This document shows positions 1-6,335 of a stretch of 29,360 bases of DNA, piece after piece. The DNA is taken from positions 1-29,360 of IMG/VR virus record IMGVR_UViG_3300030099_005102, one strand, 5' to 3'. The DNA comes from a virus. The stretch's first letter is position 1. Every line of letters starts with the position of its first letter. The position numbers were made by a program, and so were the translations under genes. A model generated the notes under the pieces. That model ran no database searches and was not told where the DNA came from. It saw only the letters and a program-made list of their open reading frames with translations.

Positions 1-15
1 CTTTTCCCTCCGTAG

Positions 16-31
16 CCCCAGTTCGCTGGGG
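16..31 (+). other. Perfect hairpin with TTCG tetraloop
   Basis: CCCCAG, loop TTCG, then CTGGGG, followed by TTT. UUCG loops give unusually stable RNA hairpins. This may be the terminator or 3' structure of a transcript entering from upstream of the window, or part of a structured RNA. The T-run behind it is short, so a classical intrinsic terminator is not certain. Confidence 0.45.
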
Positions 32-53
32 TTTCGTAAACTGGCAAAGCCAA

Positions 54-61
54 CCATATGG
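54..61. repeat. CCATATGG palindrome, copy 1 of 3
   Basis: 8-bp perfect palindrome in the context GCCAACCATATGG. Two more copies with similar left flanks lie at 165-172 and 366-373, spaced 111 and 201 bp. Three copies in one non-coding stretch suggest an operator or protein-binding iteron rather than chance, but the site is short. One further copy occurs inside a gene near 21570. Confidence 0.45.
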
Positions 62-131
62 TCGTATCTTTGATAAAGAACCTTAAACCTGTTGTTTAGT
101 TGCCCCGAACTTCTCGTATTTAACAATATAA

Positions 132-163
132 TTGGGGTAATCGGAGGCACAAAGCGACCCCAA
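132..163. repeat. Inverted repeat TTGGGGT / ACCCCAA
   Basis: 7-bp arms at 132-138 and 157-163 with an 18-base loop containing GGAGGC. It ends two bases before the second CCATATGG palindrome. It could fold in RNA, or be a regulator binding site in DNA. Confidence 0.35.
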
Positions 164-164
164 A

Positions 165-172
165 CCATATGG
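165..172. repeat. CCATATGG palindrome, copy 2 of 3
   Basis: Context CCCAAACCATATGG, immediately downstream of the 132-163 inverted repeat. Confidence 0.4.
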
Positions 173-227
173 TGTTAGGGTTGTTATTAACTACTCATTT
201 GAGTATAATAAAACATAGATAGTTATT

Positions 228-242
228 CGTCATAAGATGACG
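228..242. repeat. Inverted repeat CGTCAT-AAG-ATGACG
   Basis: Perfect 6-bp arms around a 3-base spacer. This is a typical size for a dimeric regulator operator, or for a small hairpin. Confidence 0.35.
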
Positions 243-365
243 TAAACAAACATTTTGTAGTTACCAATAGCGGTTTATAGAAAAGCGTAGAGCAAGATCA
301 ATACGAAATCAATAGACCTAAACCAGAACTTAATAACACGATTAAACCCATATTAGAATCTCCAA

Positions 366-373
366 CCATATGG
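366..373. repeat. CCATATGG palindrome, copy 3 of 3
   Basis: Context TCCAACCATATGG, matching copy 1 over CCAACCATATGG. It lies just before two six-base T runs (386-398). Confidence 0.4.
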
Positions 374-511
374 CTTTGTTTCAAATTTTTTATTTTTTCT
401 CATTTAGAGCAATTGATTTAAAAGCCCTGTTTTGAAGCATTAACTTTAATTATTTGAAGGTGAAACCGCCAGTATTATAGCCTGTGGCTTACTCCCATAA
501 CATGATACAGT

Positions 512-751
512 ATGTCGGCTGAGAAAGAGGCATTACAGTATTTAAATGAGATATTCACCATAATCAAGGAAACCCTTGAAGAAGCAAAAGAAAATAGGAC
601 AAATGCACGACAATTGTCAAATGAAGAGAATAAGGCTCTAACAGATATTACGAATAAATTAAAACAAGTTCGCACAAATCTAAACAAATACTTAAGAGCG
701 TTCCGTGTGCAAACATCATTAACCGACTTTGGCGTAGATATTGACGAATAA
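512..751 (+). CDS. Small coiled-coil protein, unknown function
   Basis: A 79-aa acidic, highly charged and helical protein. Leu/Ile spacing through residues 8-62 (LNEIFTIIKETLEEAKE and the following helix) suggests an amphipathic or coiled-coil structure. There is no Shine-Dalgarno site before the ATG at 512, so translation may be from a short-leader or leaderless transcript. A TATTATAG-like element lies about 35 bases upstream. It has no W-motif and stands alone, separated from the main gene run by a 204-bp gap, so it is probably its own transcription unit. I do not recognise a family. The minus-strand frame overlapping it is a shadow. Confidence 0.6.
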   Translation: MSAEKEALQYLNEIFTIIKETLEEAKENRTNARQLSNEENKALTDITNKLKQVRTNLNKYLRAFRVQTSLTDFGVDIDE

Positions 752-852
752 TAAACAATACTATTAATATAATTAATTTAATTATTACTAAACGCATTAT
801 TAAAACAACATTATTATACGGCCGCCAAACTTATTATCTTTAAACGAACAAC

Positions 853-858
853 TTTAAA
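853..858 (+). promoter_or_regulatory. Possible TATA box of the small-gene operon
   Basis: TTTAAA within ACTTTAAATG, followed by about 97 bases before the first start codon at 956. The spacing to any transcription start cannot be judged, and AT-rich surroundings make chance matches likely. Confidence 0.22.
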
Positions 859-916
859 TGAATAGTTTTTATTCTGGGAATACAAAGATTATAAAAAAAT
901 TGAGGACGCAAGTGCC

Positions 917-946
917 AAAAAAATTCCAGCCCAAATTTTGAGAAAA
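917..946 (+). repeat. Leader repeat, copy 1
   Basis: Seven A then TTCC, AGCCC, AAATTTTGAGAAAA, directly before the 956 gene. It aligns closely with 1136-1166 before the 1179 gene (AAAAAAATTCC-GCC-TTTTGAGAAA in common). This duplicated leader could be a regulatory or mRNA-stability element, or the trace of a tandem gene duplication. Confidence 0.45.
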
Positions 947-955
947 GTGATTGTT

Positions 956-1135
956 ATGTGGAAAGATACAATTAAGAAAGAAGATAAGATATATAGTTTT
1001 AATATGCATTCTCCTGAAAATGCAGATTTAAAACATGAGGCTATGAGCAGAATATTAGAAAATATTTACCCTGCGCCTGAATTAGAATTACGTATTATAG
1101 AAATGATGAATGAGATTGATAGGAATAGGTCTTAG
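956..1135 (+). CDS. W-motif small protein, 59 aa
   Basis: Starts MWKDTIKKEDK, so Trp is residue 2. I chose the ATG at 956 over an in-frame TTG at 938. AGTGAT at 946-951 can act as the ribosome site, and the ATG places the motif at the very N-terminus as in its neighbours. The rest is a charged, probably helical tail (LKHEAMSRILENIY, then LELRIIEMMNEIDR). No known domain is visible. It is the first gene of the run of tiny genes. By the cargo hypothesis it would be a virion-internal protein, but nothing in the body indicates a function. Confidence 0.7.
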   Translation: MWKDTIKKEDKIYSFNMHSPENADLKHEAMSRILENIYPAPELELRIIEMMNEIDRNRS

Positions 1136-1166
1136 AAAAAAATTCCGCCACATTTTTTGAGAAATT
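1136..1166 (+). repeat. Leader repeat, copy 2
   Basis: AAAAAAATTCC, GCCACA, TTTTTTGAGAAA, starting directly after the stop codon of the 956 gene. It is the counterpart of 917-946. Confidence 0.45.
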
Positions 1167-1178
1167 TTAGGTGATATT

Positions 1179-1340
1179 ATGGTAACCCCAAGAGAAAAAA
1201 GAATAAGAGATAAGTATTCGAGATTAGACGATGAAGGCAAAGTTGCCGATGCTGTTAAAGTAGAACAGAAGATTAAACGAATTAAAATGATGGTAAAAAC
1301 GCTATTATCTGAAATTGAAGATATTGAAAAGGCACTTTGA
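1179..1340 (+). CDS. Small helical charged protein, 53 aa
   Basis: ATG at 1179, three bases after a clear AGGTGAT site (1169-1175). The protein MVTPREKRIRDKYSRLDDEG and its tail is lysine/arginine and glutamate rich. A heptad-like pattern towards the C-terminus (IKRIKMMVKTLLSEIEDIEKAL) suggests a coiled coil. It has no W-motif, unlike both neighbours. The stop codon is embedded in TTTGAGGTGAT, the ribosome site of the next gene, so the two are translationally coupled. I do not recognise a family. Confidence 0.68.
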   Translation: MVTPREKRIRDKYSRLDDEGKVADAVKVEQKIKRIKMMVKTLLSEIEDIEKAL

Positions 1341-1349
1341 GGTGATATT

Positions 1350-1550
1350 ATGTGGGAAAATATTATCAAAAAAGATAGAGAACCAGTTAGAATACATTTT
1401 CTAAGTGAAAAAAAGTTAATGGCGTGGGTTAGTGATAGGTTTGGAACTGGTCGTGGCCCATATACAATAGAATCAATATATGAAGACTTAAAAAGAAGAG
1501 GCGAATTTGACGACCGTATGGAATTTATTGACGATAAGAGGATTAGATAA
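1350..1550 (+). CDS. W-motif small protein, 66 aa
   Basis: Starts MWENIIKKDRE after GAGGTGAT (1339-1346). The body has a short core (VRIHFLSEKKLMAWVSDRFG, then YTIESIYEDLKRRGEFDDRM) that could be a small helix-turn-helix-like unit, but I cannot assign it. It overlaps a long minus-strand frame (1088-1597) that is a shadow. It is followed after one base by the 35-aa gene at 1552. Confidence 0.68.
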   Translation: MWENIIKKDREPVRIHFLSEKKLMAWVSDRFGTGRGPYTIESIYEDLKRRGEFDDRMEFIDDKRIR

Positions 1551-1551
1551 T

Positions 1552-1659
1552 ATGACAAGATGCACCTTACTCGATAAATGGTTTGATGTTGAATCAAAGC
1601 GTTTAGATAAAGAAGAAGAAAAACAACAGAAAGACTTGATTACAGGTGATAAGAAATGA
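1552..1659 (+). CDS. Tiny protein, 35 aa
   Basis: ATG at 1552 directly after the previous stop; its own stop overlaps the next start as ATGA (1656-1659). It reads MTRCTLLDKWFDVESKRLDK and then a Glu/Lys/Gln tail ending ITGDKK. The tail encodes the AGGTGAT site for the next gene, so its last residues may simply reflect that site. It may be a real microprotein or a translational-coupling ORF. No family is recognised. Confidence 0.45.
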   Translation: MTRCTLLDKWFDVESKRLDKEEEKQQKDLITGDKK

Positions 1660-1928
1660 CTTGGAAAACAGAAATTAAGAAAGAAGATAAATTAAGCACT
1701 AGTGATAAAATGCTAAATGACTTAACTTTGTTAGAAGAAGACATTAACGATGCAAAGGACTATGTAAATATGCTTAATAGTAAGTATTTTGGTTTTCCTC
1801 TTTTTATGGCAGCCGAAATTATAAGTAAATTAGAAGATGTTCTCTATAACATTAAACAAGAAAAAGACGCAATTAGACAAAATTCTAAACCTTTAACTCA
1901 AGGAGATAAGGGCTATCAAGCAAGGTGA
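1656..1928 (+). CDS. W-motif protein, 90 aa
   Basis: Starts MTWKTEIKKEDK, a variant motif with Glu at the usual Ile position but Ile-Lys-Lys retained. The body is helical (DLTLLEEDINDAKDYVNMLN, then AAEIISKLEDVLYNIKQEKD), suggesting an antiparallel helical hairpin or coiled coil. The ribosome site ACAGGTGAT lies at 1643-1651. Function unknown. Confidence 0.72.
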   Translation: MTWKTEIKKEDKLSTSDKMLNDLTLLEEDINDAKDYVNMLNSKYFGFPLFMAAEIISKLEDVLYNIKQEKDAIRQNSKPLTQGDKGYQAR

Positions 1929-1933
1929 TTAAG

Positions 1934-2269
1934 ATGACATGGAAAGATATTTTAAAAGAAAGCATGGCAAGAGATTTATCTGAACAATACGGTAGAGATT
2001 ACATTGATACTTTGATTAGTCAAGCAGATGATGATTATGAAAAGGCAGTAGCGGAAAGTGTGGCTTATTTGATTAATAACAAATTGGTTACTAAAGATGA
2101 TGGTATTGGTAAAATTGAAGAATTACTTGAAAAACATGAAAATGATATTCAAGTGCCTGTTTATGGTGGTAAAATGGATATATCTTTAAATGAAATGCTT
2201 AGCGAATATAGGTCTTTAGCAGAAAGTGTTTCAAGAGAAGTTGATAAAATTTTAACTCCTAAAAAGTGA
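1934..2269 (+). CDS. W-motif protein, 111 aa
   Basis: I chose ATG 1934 (MTWKDILKESMARDLSEQYG) over an in-frame GTG at 1925. The GTG is part of the AGGTGAT ribosome site, and the ATG restores the standard motif position. The protein is acidic and mostly helical (DYIDTLISQADDDYEKAVAE, a C-terminal EYRSLAESVSREVDKIL). No catalytic motif is visible. Its stop is embedded in GTGATTTAAATG, leading to the next gene. Confidence 0.75.
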   Translation: MTWKDILKESMARDLSEQYGRDYIDTLISQADDDYEKAVAESVAYLINNKLVTKDDGIGKIEELLEKHENDIQVPVYGGKMDISLNEMLSEYRSLAESVSREVDKILTPKK

Positions 2270-2274
2270 TTTAA

Positions 2275-2613
2275 ATGTGGGAAGATATTCTTAAAAAAGA
2301 AAGTCCTTTTGGGGCTCGTTTTCGCTCAAAAAAACCAGATGAACCCTTTAATCCGTTTAAGGATAGTAGAGGCGTAAATGAAGCAAGAGAAGCCCAAAGA
2401 AAAGAAGCGAAGAACCAAAGAAAGTTTAAACCAAAGTGTCAAAACGACCCTTGTTTAAGAATTGCTAATGGAACTGATGGATATGGCCTTTGTATGCCCT
2501 GTGAAGATGATATGAGTAATAATCGTTTAACTGACCCTAAGAGTCCATATACAAGAAAGAACCAAATGAAAAACCCTACACTTCCAAATATTTACGTTGG
2601 TGATAAAAGATGA
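2275..2613 (+). CDS. W-motif protein with a four-Cys zinc-binding site
   Basis: 112 aa. It starts MWEDILKKESPFGARFRSKK. Residues 55-76 carry C-x4-C-x12-C-x2-C (KCQNDPC and LCMPCED), a plausible zinc ribbon or knuckle, between very basic flanks, which suggests nucleic-acid binding. A second short peptide EPFNPFKDSR (residues 23-32) recurs as EPFNPFTVRRD at the C-terminus of the 6332 protein. The end overlaps the next start by four bases. The exact zinc family is not recognised. Confidence 0.75.
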   Translation: MWEDILKKESPFGARFRSKKPDEPFNPFKDSRGVNEAREAQRKEAKNQRKFKPKCQNDPCLRIANGTDGYGLCMPCEDDMSNNRLTDPKSPYTRKNQMKNPTLPNIYVGDKR

Positions 2614-2801
2614 GTTGGAGAGATATTGTAAGAAAAGGACATTGTAAAACTGAAAAGATTGATGATGAAGAATTAAAGGCAGCAAAGCCTGACTTCTTAG
2701 ATTTAGACAAAGATGGCAATAAAAAAGAGCCGATGAAAGAAGCGGCTAAAGATGCTAAAAAGAAACCTAAGTCCAAAAATCCATTTACTCGGAAAGATTG
2801 A
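2610..2801 (+). CDS. W-motif small basic protein, 63 aa
   Basis: ATGA overlap with the previous gene. It starts MSWRDIVRKGHCKTEKIDDE. The middle segment FLDLDKDGNKKEPMKEAAKD contains D-x-D-x-D-G-N, which resembles an EF-hand calcium loop, but no helix-loop-helix pair is evident. The tail is lysine-rich, ending NPFTRKD, similar to NPFTVRRD at the end of the 6332 protein. It may be a DNA-binding cargo protein; function unknown. Confidence 0.72.
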   Translation: MSWRDIVRKGHCKTEKIDDEELKAAKPDFLDLDKDGNKKEPMKEAAKDAKKKPKSKNPFTRKD

Positions 2802-2827
2802 GATATGCGTAAGCAGGAGGATTAATC

Positions 2828-3139
2828 ATGGATTGGGAAGGAATTATTAAAAATGAGTTATACTCATCAAAGGTTTTAAATTCTGAAGAAAAATTCGATG
2901 GGGTTTTTAATGAAAAGAGAGACATAATCCTTCTTGAAAGATTATTTAATAGAGACGGTATAGAAAAATTTACTTTAAGTGAAATGTTTAAACTCGTTGC
3001 AATTTTACTAAGAATAGAAAGACTAAAAGCCGCAGATTTAAAAGATTATTCTTTTGATTTTTCACAACAGATTCAAAATACAATGACGGCTTTATTTAAG
3101 GCTAGTGATGCTTTAAGACAAGCAGAAGTATTTAGGTGA
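2828..3139 (+). CDS. W-motif protein, 103 aa
   Basis: Starts MDWEGIIKNELYSSKVLNSE after a strong GCAGGAGGATT site (2813-2823). The body is helical with regular Leu/Phe spacing (ILLERLFNRDGIEKFTLSEM, FKLVAILLRIERLKAADLKD). There is no recognisable domain. Its stop sits inside the AGGTGAT site of the next gene. Confidence 0.72.
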   Translation: MDWEGIIKNELYSSKVLNSEEKFDGVFNEKRDIILLERLFNRDGIEKFTLSEMFKLVAILLRIERLKAADLKDYSFDFSQQIQNTMTALFKASDALRQAEVFR

Positions 3140-3143
3140 TATT

Positions 3144-4037
3144 ATGGGTTGGTTCGACATTCTCAAAGTAGAAGATATTGACTTTGATGATGTATGTGCT
3201 AATTGTAAAGGAGAAGGATGTAACGAATGTGGAGGAACTGGCAAGTTACGGGCTTTTGGTGTATATACACTTGAAAATATTCATAGTCATCCTCTTGAAG
3301 TAAGAATGGCTATAATGGATGCTTTTGGGAGTGGTAAGAAACCTGAAATGAAAGACTTGACTAAGGAAAGAATAAGAATCAATCATAAGAAAATTTATGA
3401 TTATTTACAGCGAAGATTAGAAAGAGAACCCACAGAAAGAGAACTTAGGGAATTTATTATTAGAACCATTATGCATGAAGCGACTCATGCAGGTATGGGA
3501 TTAGAACAATTTACAATGTCTAATCGAGCAACAGAATATGGAGCAATCACTGGACAATTCCCAGAAAGCACTTATTATAGACTTAAAACATTCCTTAAAC
3601 ACCCTGCTTCTCAAACACAAATACTTCACCCTATGTTTGGAGCAATAGGACTTGAGACAGCCGTTAAAGGCGAAAAGGTAAAAGAAATTGAAGAACTTCT
3701 TGCATTTGTTGATGCATTGACCGATAATCTTTTGGGTAAGTATAAAGAGAAAGTTAGAGAAAAACTAACAAGAATGGAAATAACGGCTAGAACTCAAAAG
3801 AAGAACCAAAGCCTTAAAGACATTAATCCTGCAAGTGTTGAGGATTTAACTGATAGATACGGTCAAAAATATAAGCGATTTTTTGTTAAATTATTACTTG
3901 ATGCTGCTGGACAAATGACGGCTGATTTTGATGATTCTGAACTTAAAATGGCAGGTGCGGTAACTACTAGTTCAGCCCCCGCTATGTTTAATAAGGTGGT
4001 AAGAGGTAGAAAGAAACGGAGGAAAAAGGATGAGTAA
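3144..4037 (+). CDS. W-motif zinc metalloprotease-like protein (HEATH) with DnaJ-type zinc knuckle
   Basis: 297 aa. It starts MGWFDILKVEDIDFDDVCAN. Residues 18-34 read CANCKGEGCNECGGTGK, a single-repeat DnaJ-type zinc knuckle (C18, C21, C26, C29). Residues 110-115 are MHEATH, an HExxH zincin signature (H111, E112, H115), followed by TEYGA with Glu131 as candidate third ligand. The protein therefore has the pieces of a soluble gluzincin-type metallopeptidase; activity is inferred. The rest is helical with a very basic tail (RGRKKRRKKDE). With the N-terminal W-motif it may be carried inside the virion, acting on head proteins during assembly or on host proteins after entry. It overlaps the next gene by 8 bases. 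Confidence 0.78.
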   Translation: MGWFDILKVEDIDFDDVCANCKGEGCNECGGTGKLRAFGVYTLENIHSHPLEVRMAIMDAFGSGKKPEMKDLTKERIRINHKKIYDYLQRRLEREPTERELREFIIRTIMHEATHAGMGLEQFTMSNRATEYGAITGQFPESTYYRLKTFLKHPASQTQILHPMFGAIGLETAVKGEKVKEIEELLAFVDALTDNLLGKYKEKVREKLTRMEITARTQKKNQSLKDINPASVEDLTDRYGQKYKRFFVKLLLDAAGQMTADFDDSELKMAGAVTTSSAPAMFNKVVRGRKKRRKKDE

Positions 4038-5187
4038 GAAGAAAAAGAACTTTCAGCCACATAAAGGAAACAAAGTTAATCAAGGTGGTAGGTTTCCTTT
4101 TATTGAAAATTTTAACACTTGGAGAAAAACCTGTCAAGGTGTTTCAGGTGAAAAAATGATGGTCAAAAATATTCCTAATCTTTATATGTTTTTAAAGAAT
4201 CACATGATGAATAACATTCGGGCTAAAAGTAGAAATAAAGGCCGTGATGGTCAAGGAGCAATACAATTTCTTGAACCCATTGAAGCATTCGTAGATAATG
4301 ATTTATTTACTGAAGGACAAGCACAGATTATCAAAACGCTTGCTGATACATTAGAAAGTTTTTATCTTGAAGGTTCGGATATTGGTAATAAAAGTGCTCC
4401 TGCTCGTGACCCAGCATTTATTGTTTTTACTGAACAAGACTATACTGCAACAGGTCAGAAGAAAAGACCAAGAAAGGTTGCAGGACATTATGCAACAGAT
4501 TGGTATGCTGAAAAAAATAAAACTTCTGCTGCTCCTTCTTCGTGGTTTGCACACATTGATGCCCCCGATGGCTTTAATGGAGGAAATCCACCGCACCAAG
4601 CATTATTCTCAAGAACCAAGACGGAGTTCGCTAATCCCAAAGGTTTGCTTTGGTTAATGAAAGAAGCGACTGAATTTATAGATGATATGGAAATAGAAGT
4701 TGAAGTAGATAGAATACCCGAAGGAGTGGATGAGGTTGATTTGGATGAAATTAAATCAGTTGAGTCTTTCTTTAATGATGTTGTCCGTAATGAATCTTTT
4801 TGGAATGCAGGTGGTCGTTTATTGACTAAAAAAGTAAGGTCATCTTTACAGGCCACTACATTCGCAGTTAAGCCTCTTGAACAAAAACCAGCAAGAAAAA
4901 TTACTAATGTTGGTAAAGAGGATGAAAAGGATGCTTTAACTGGGAGGGTTGTTAGTTTTAAATTAACTGCTACTGCCCTACCTATTATTAATTTAGTTGA
5001 TAGAGCGTTAAAGAGAAAAAATACTAAAAAAGCACCAAATGATTTCCGAGCGTGGCAAGGCGACAGAAAAGGCGGTTTTGATTATAGAAAGACCGCTAGA
5101 GAAAAATTTGGTGAAGATACTGGACGATATAAACCTGAACAAAAGGTTATTTCTAAGATGTGGCAACAACTTTTATGGAGAGATTAA
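4030..5187 (+). CDS. Unknown 385-aa protein, possible virion component
   Basis: Starts MSKKKKNFQPHKGNKVNQGG with the ribosome site CGGAGGAAAAAGG just upstream. The N-terminus is basic. The centre is acidic (MEIEVEVDRIPEGVDEVDLD) and there is a further basic segment near the end. The mixture of beta-like and helical stretches suggests a folded structural protein, but I recognise no family. There is no N-terminal W-motif, yet the extreme C-terminus is MWQQLLWRD, a loose echo of it. The final WRD is encoded by GGAGAGATTAA, which probably serves as the ribosome site of the next gene, so the resemblance at the very end must be treated with care. Confidence 0.75.
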   Translation: MSKKKKNFQPHKGNKVNQGGRFPFIENFNTWRKTCQGVSGEKMMVKNIPNLYMFLKNHMMNNIRAKSRNKGRDGQGAIQFLEPIEAFVDNDLFTEGQAQIIKTLADTLESFYLEGSDIGNKSAPARDPAFIVFTEQDYTATGQKKRPRKVAGHYATDWYAEKNKTSAAPSSWFAHIDAPDGFNGGNPPHQALFSRTKTEFANPKGLLWLMKEATEFIDDMEIEVEVDRIPEGVDEVDLDEIKSVESFFNDVVRNESFWNAGGRLLTKKVRSSLQATTFAVKPLEQKPARKITNVGKEDEKDALTGRVVSFKLTATALPIINLVDRALKRKNTKKAPNDFRAWQGDRKGGFDYRKTAREKFGEDTGRYKPEQKVISKMWQQLLWRD

Positions 5188-5853
5188 ATGACCGTTAATC
5201 GTAAGCGTTGCGGTTTATGCCAAGCCCCGAATAGAGAAGAACTTGAATCGGCTCTTGAAACAGGACAGGCGAGTTGCGACGAATTAGACACTATTCATAA
5301 CTGGAGAAGTGGAACTGCGGCACAACATCAAAGAAATCACATGGGCGAATACAAAATGTCGTCTAATCCTCAATGTGTTCTATGCACAGACCCAATGAGG
5401 AAACACTACGAACAAGCGTTAAAAGAAGGTAATATCTCAAGTGAGGCTGTTTCTTCTGCCCTCAACACCACAAAAACGCAGGTGCAAAGACACATGAAGC
5501 ACCACCTGACACCAATAGTGCAAGAATCTGCGGCCATGATGATAGCGAAAAAGGAAGTTAATGAAGTTGATTTGCTATCAAATAACGTACAGAAGTTAGA
5601 TATGCGTTTAGAGCAGGTATTCAACGATTTAGGGAATGACCTCGACCCTAAGATGATTGATGCCTTAACTAAGTTAGCAAGAGAGATTAGAGAATCTTTG
5701 AAGTATCTTATGGAGTTTAAGGGTAAATTGATTCACAAGAGACAGGACACTATTATTGTCGCACAGATGCAAATTGTTCAAGAAGTGCTTGCACAAAACA
5801 ATCCTGAGATTTGGTTGGATATTAAACAGAAAATGCAGGAGAGATTACAATGA
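5188..5853 (+). CDS. Candidate terminase small subunit with two zinc-binding HTH-like repeats
   Basis: 221 aa. Two tandem copies of C-x2-C-(about 35)-H-x3-H: C8, C11, H47, H51 and C63, C66, H102, H106 (CGLCQAPNREELESAL and CVLCTDPMRKHYEQAL, then QHQRNH and RHMKHH). This layout, CxxC then a helix, then a helix-turn-helix ending in HxxxH, is common in DNA-binding proteins of tailed viruses often annotated as terminase small subunit. The remaining 115 residues are helical (LDMRLEQVFNDLGNDLDPKM, LAREIRESLKYLMEFKG), as expected for oligomerisation. It has no W-motif. It lies 6.8 kb before the large terminase. An alternative is a transcription regulator. The ending KMQERLQ overlaps the next start and is repeated at the end of the next gene. 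Confidence 0.6.
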   Translation: MTVNRKRCGLCQAPNREELESALETGQASCDELDTIHNWRSGTAAQHQRNHMGEYKMSSNPQCVLCTDPMRKHYEQALKEGNISSEAVSSALNTTKTQVQRHMKHHLTPIVQESAAMMIAKKEVNEVDLLSNNVQKLDMRLEQVFNDLGNDLDPKMIDALTKLAREIRESLKYLMEFKGKLIHKRQDTIIVAQMQIVQEVLAQNNPEIWLDIKQKMQERLQ

Positions 5854-6335
5854 CTTGGCAAATTATATTGAAAAAGCCATATTCTATTAGTGGAACAGAA
5901 ACTCCTTTTCTATATCAAGGCAGCCAATCCGAAAAAGATACGGGCTATTGGACTCCTTATTTTAATCAAGCCGTAGTTTATGCCGTCTATGGTTCGGAGG
6001 CAAATACAAAAAAACCTATGAAAGATATAGGAAAGCCTACAATAAAGCAAGCAAAAGAATCTAAAGAAAATATTGATTTGAAGGATGACCCCGAAAAAAC
6101 AATGGCGGGTATGGGTAAGTTAGACTATACTTTGGTTTCTAATAAAGAGGTTAAAGAAGCAATAGATGAATTGATTGGGGAATTGGAGTTTGTAGGTTAT
6201 GATGATTTTGAGAGAAATGGGGTCAATTATGCTTCACCCGAACAATTCAATCAGTTAATGGAAACTACTGCACAGTTCTATTCAAATGAAGATAGAATAC
6301 AACACGCTAAGAAAATGCAGGAGAGACTACAATGA
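5850..6335 (+). CDS. W-motif protein, 161 aa
   Basis: Starts MTWQIILKKPYSISGTETPF; the ATG overlaps the previous stop as ATGA. A Tyr/Phe-rich stretch follows (TPFLYQGSQ, GYWTPYFNQAVVYAVYGSE), then a helical acidic half (EVKEAIDELIGELEFVGYDD). The phrase KKPMKDIGKPTIKQAKESKE in between is linker-like. No known fold is recognised. It ends KKMQERLQ, matching the end of the previous protein; the DNA (ATGCAGGAGAGA-Y-TACAATGA) doubles as ribosome site and start of the next gene. Confidence 0.74.
   Translation: MTWQIILKKPYSISGTETPFLYQGSQSEKDTGYWTPYFNQAVVYAVYGSEANTKKPMKDIGKPTIKQAKESKENIDLKDDPEKTMAGMGKLDYTLVSNKEVKEAIDELIGELEFVGYDDFERNGVNYASPEQFNQLMETTAQFYSNEDRIQHAKKMQERLQ

Larger units (their letters stand above)
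1..511. other. Non-coding region rich in inverted repeats
   Basis: No convincing gene is visible on either strand. The region contains several short perfect inverted repeats: a CCCCAG/CTGGGG stem with a TTCG loop (16-31), TGGC/GCCA (42-52), TTGGGGT/ACCCCAA (132-138 with 157-163) and CGTCAT-AAG-ATGACG (228-242). It also has three copies of the 8-bp palindrome CCATATGG, each preceded by CCAA or CAAA. Two runs of six T (386-391, 393-398) could act as an archaeal-style T-tract terminator. A TATA-like TTTAAAA lies at 417-423. The region may be a control region, an origin, or a structured non-coding RNA gene; I cannot decide between these, and I do not see a tRNA fold. Confidence 0.6.
752..955. other. 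AT-rich intergenic region with possible promoter
   Basis: 204 bp, extremely AT-rich at 752-815. It holds no gene that I can support. A TATA-like CTTTAAAT at 852-859 could drive the long gene run starting at 956. The last 30 bases carry the leader repeat listed separately. Confidence 0.5.

Noticed and set aside
1-60. tRNA gene suggested by GTTCG near the window start
   Set aside because: GTTCG here is the end and loop of a CCCCAG/CTGGGG hairpin. No acceptor, D or anticodon arm can be paired around it.
1088-1597. Long minus-strand frame of 169 codons
   Set aside because: It covers several well-spaced + strand genes with clear ribosome sites, has no ribosome site of its own, and its hydrophobic, Ser/Ile/Leu-rich translation is what antisense of Glu/Lys-rich genes gives.
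2610-2801. EF-hand calcium site (DLDKDGNKK) in the 63-aa protein
   Set aside because: Only the loop-like string is present, without the flanking helices or the Glu at position 12 in a proper context.
4367-4657. Second + strand frame inside the 385-aa gene
   Set aside because: It is nested out of frame within a well-packed gene, with no ribosome site and a leucine-rich low-complexity translation.
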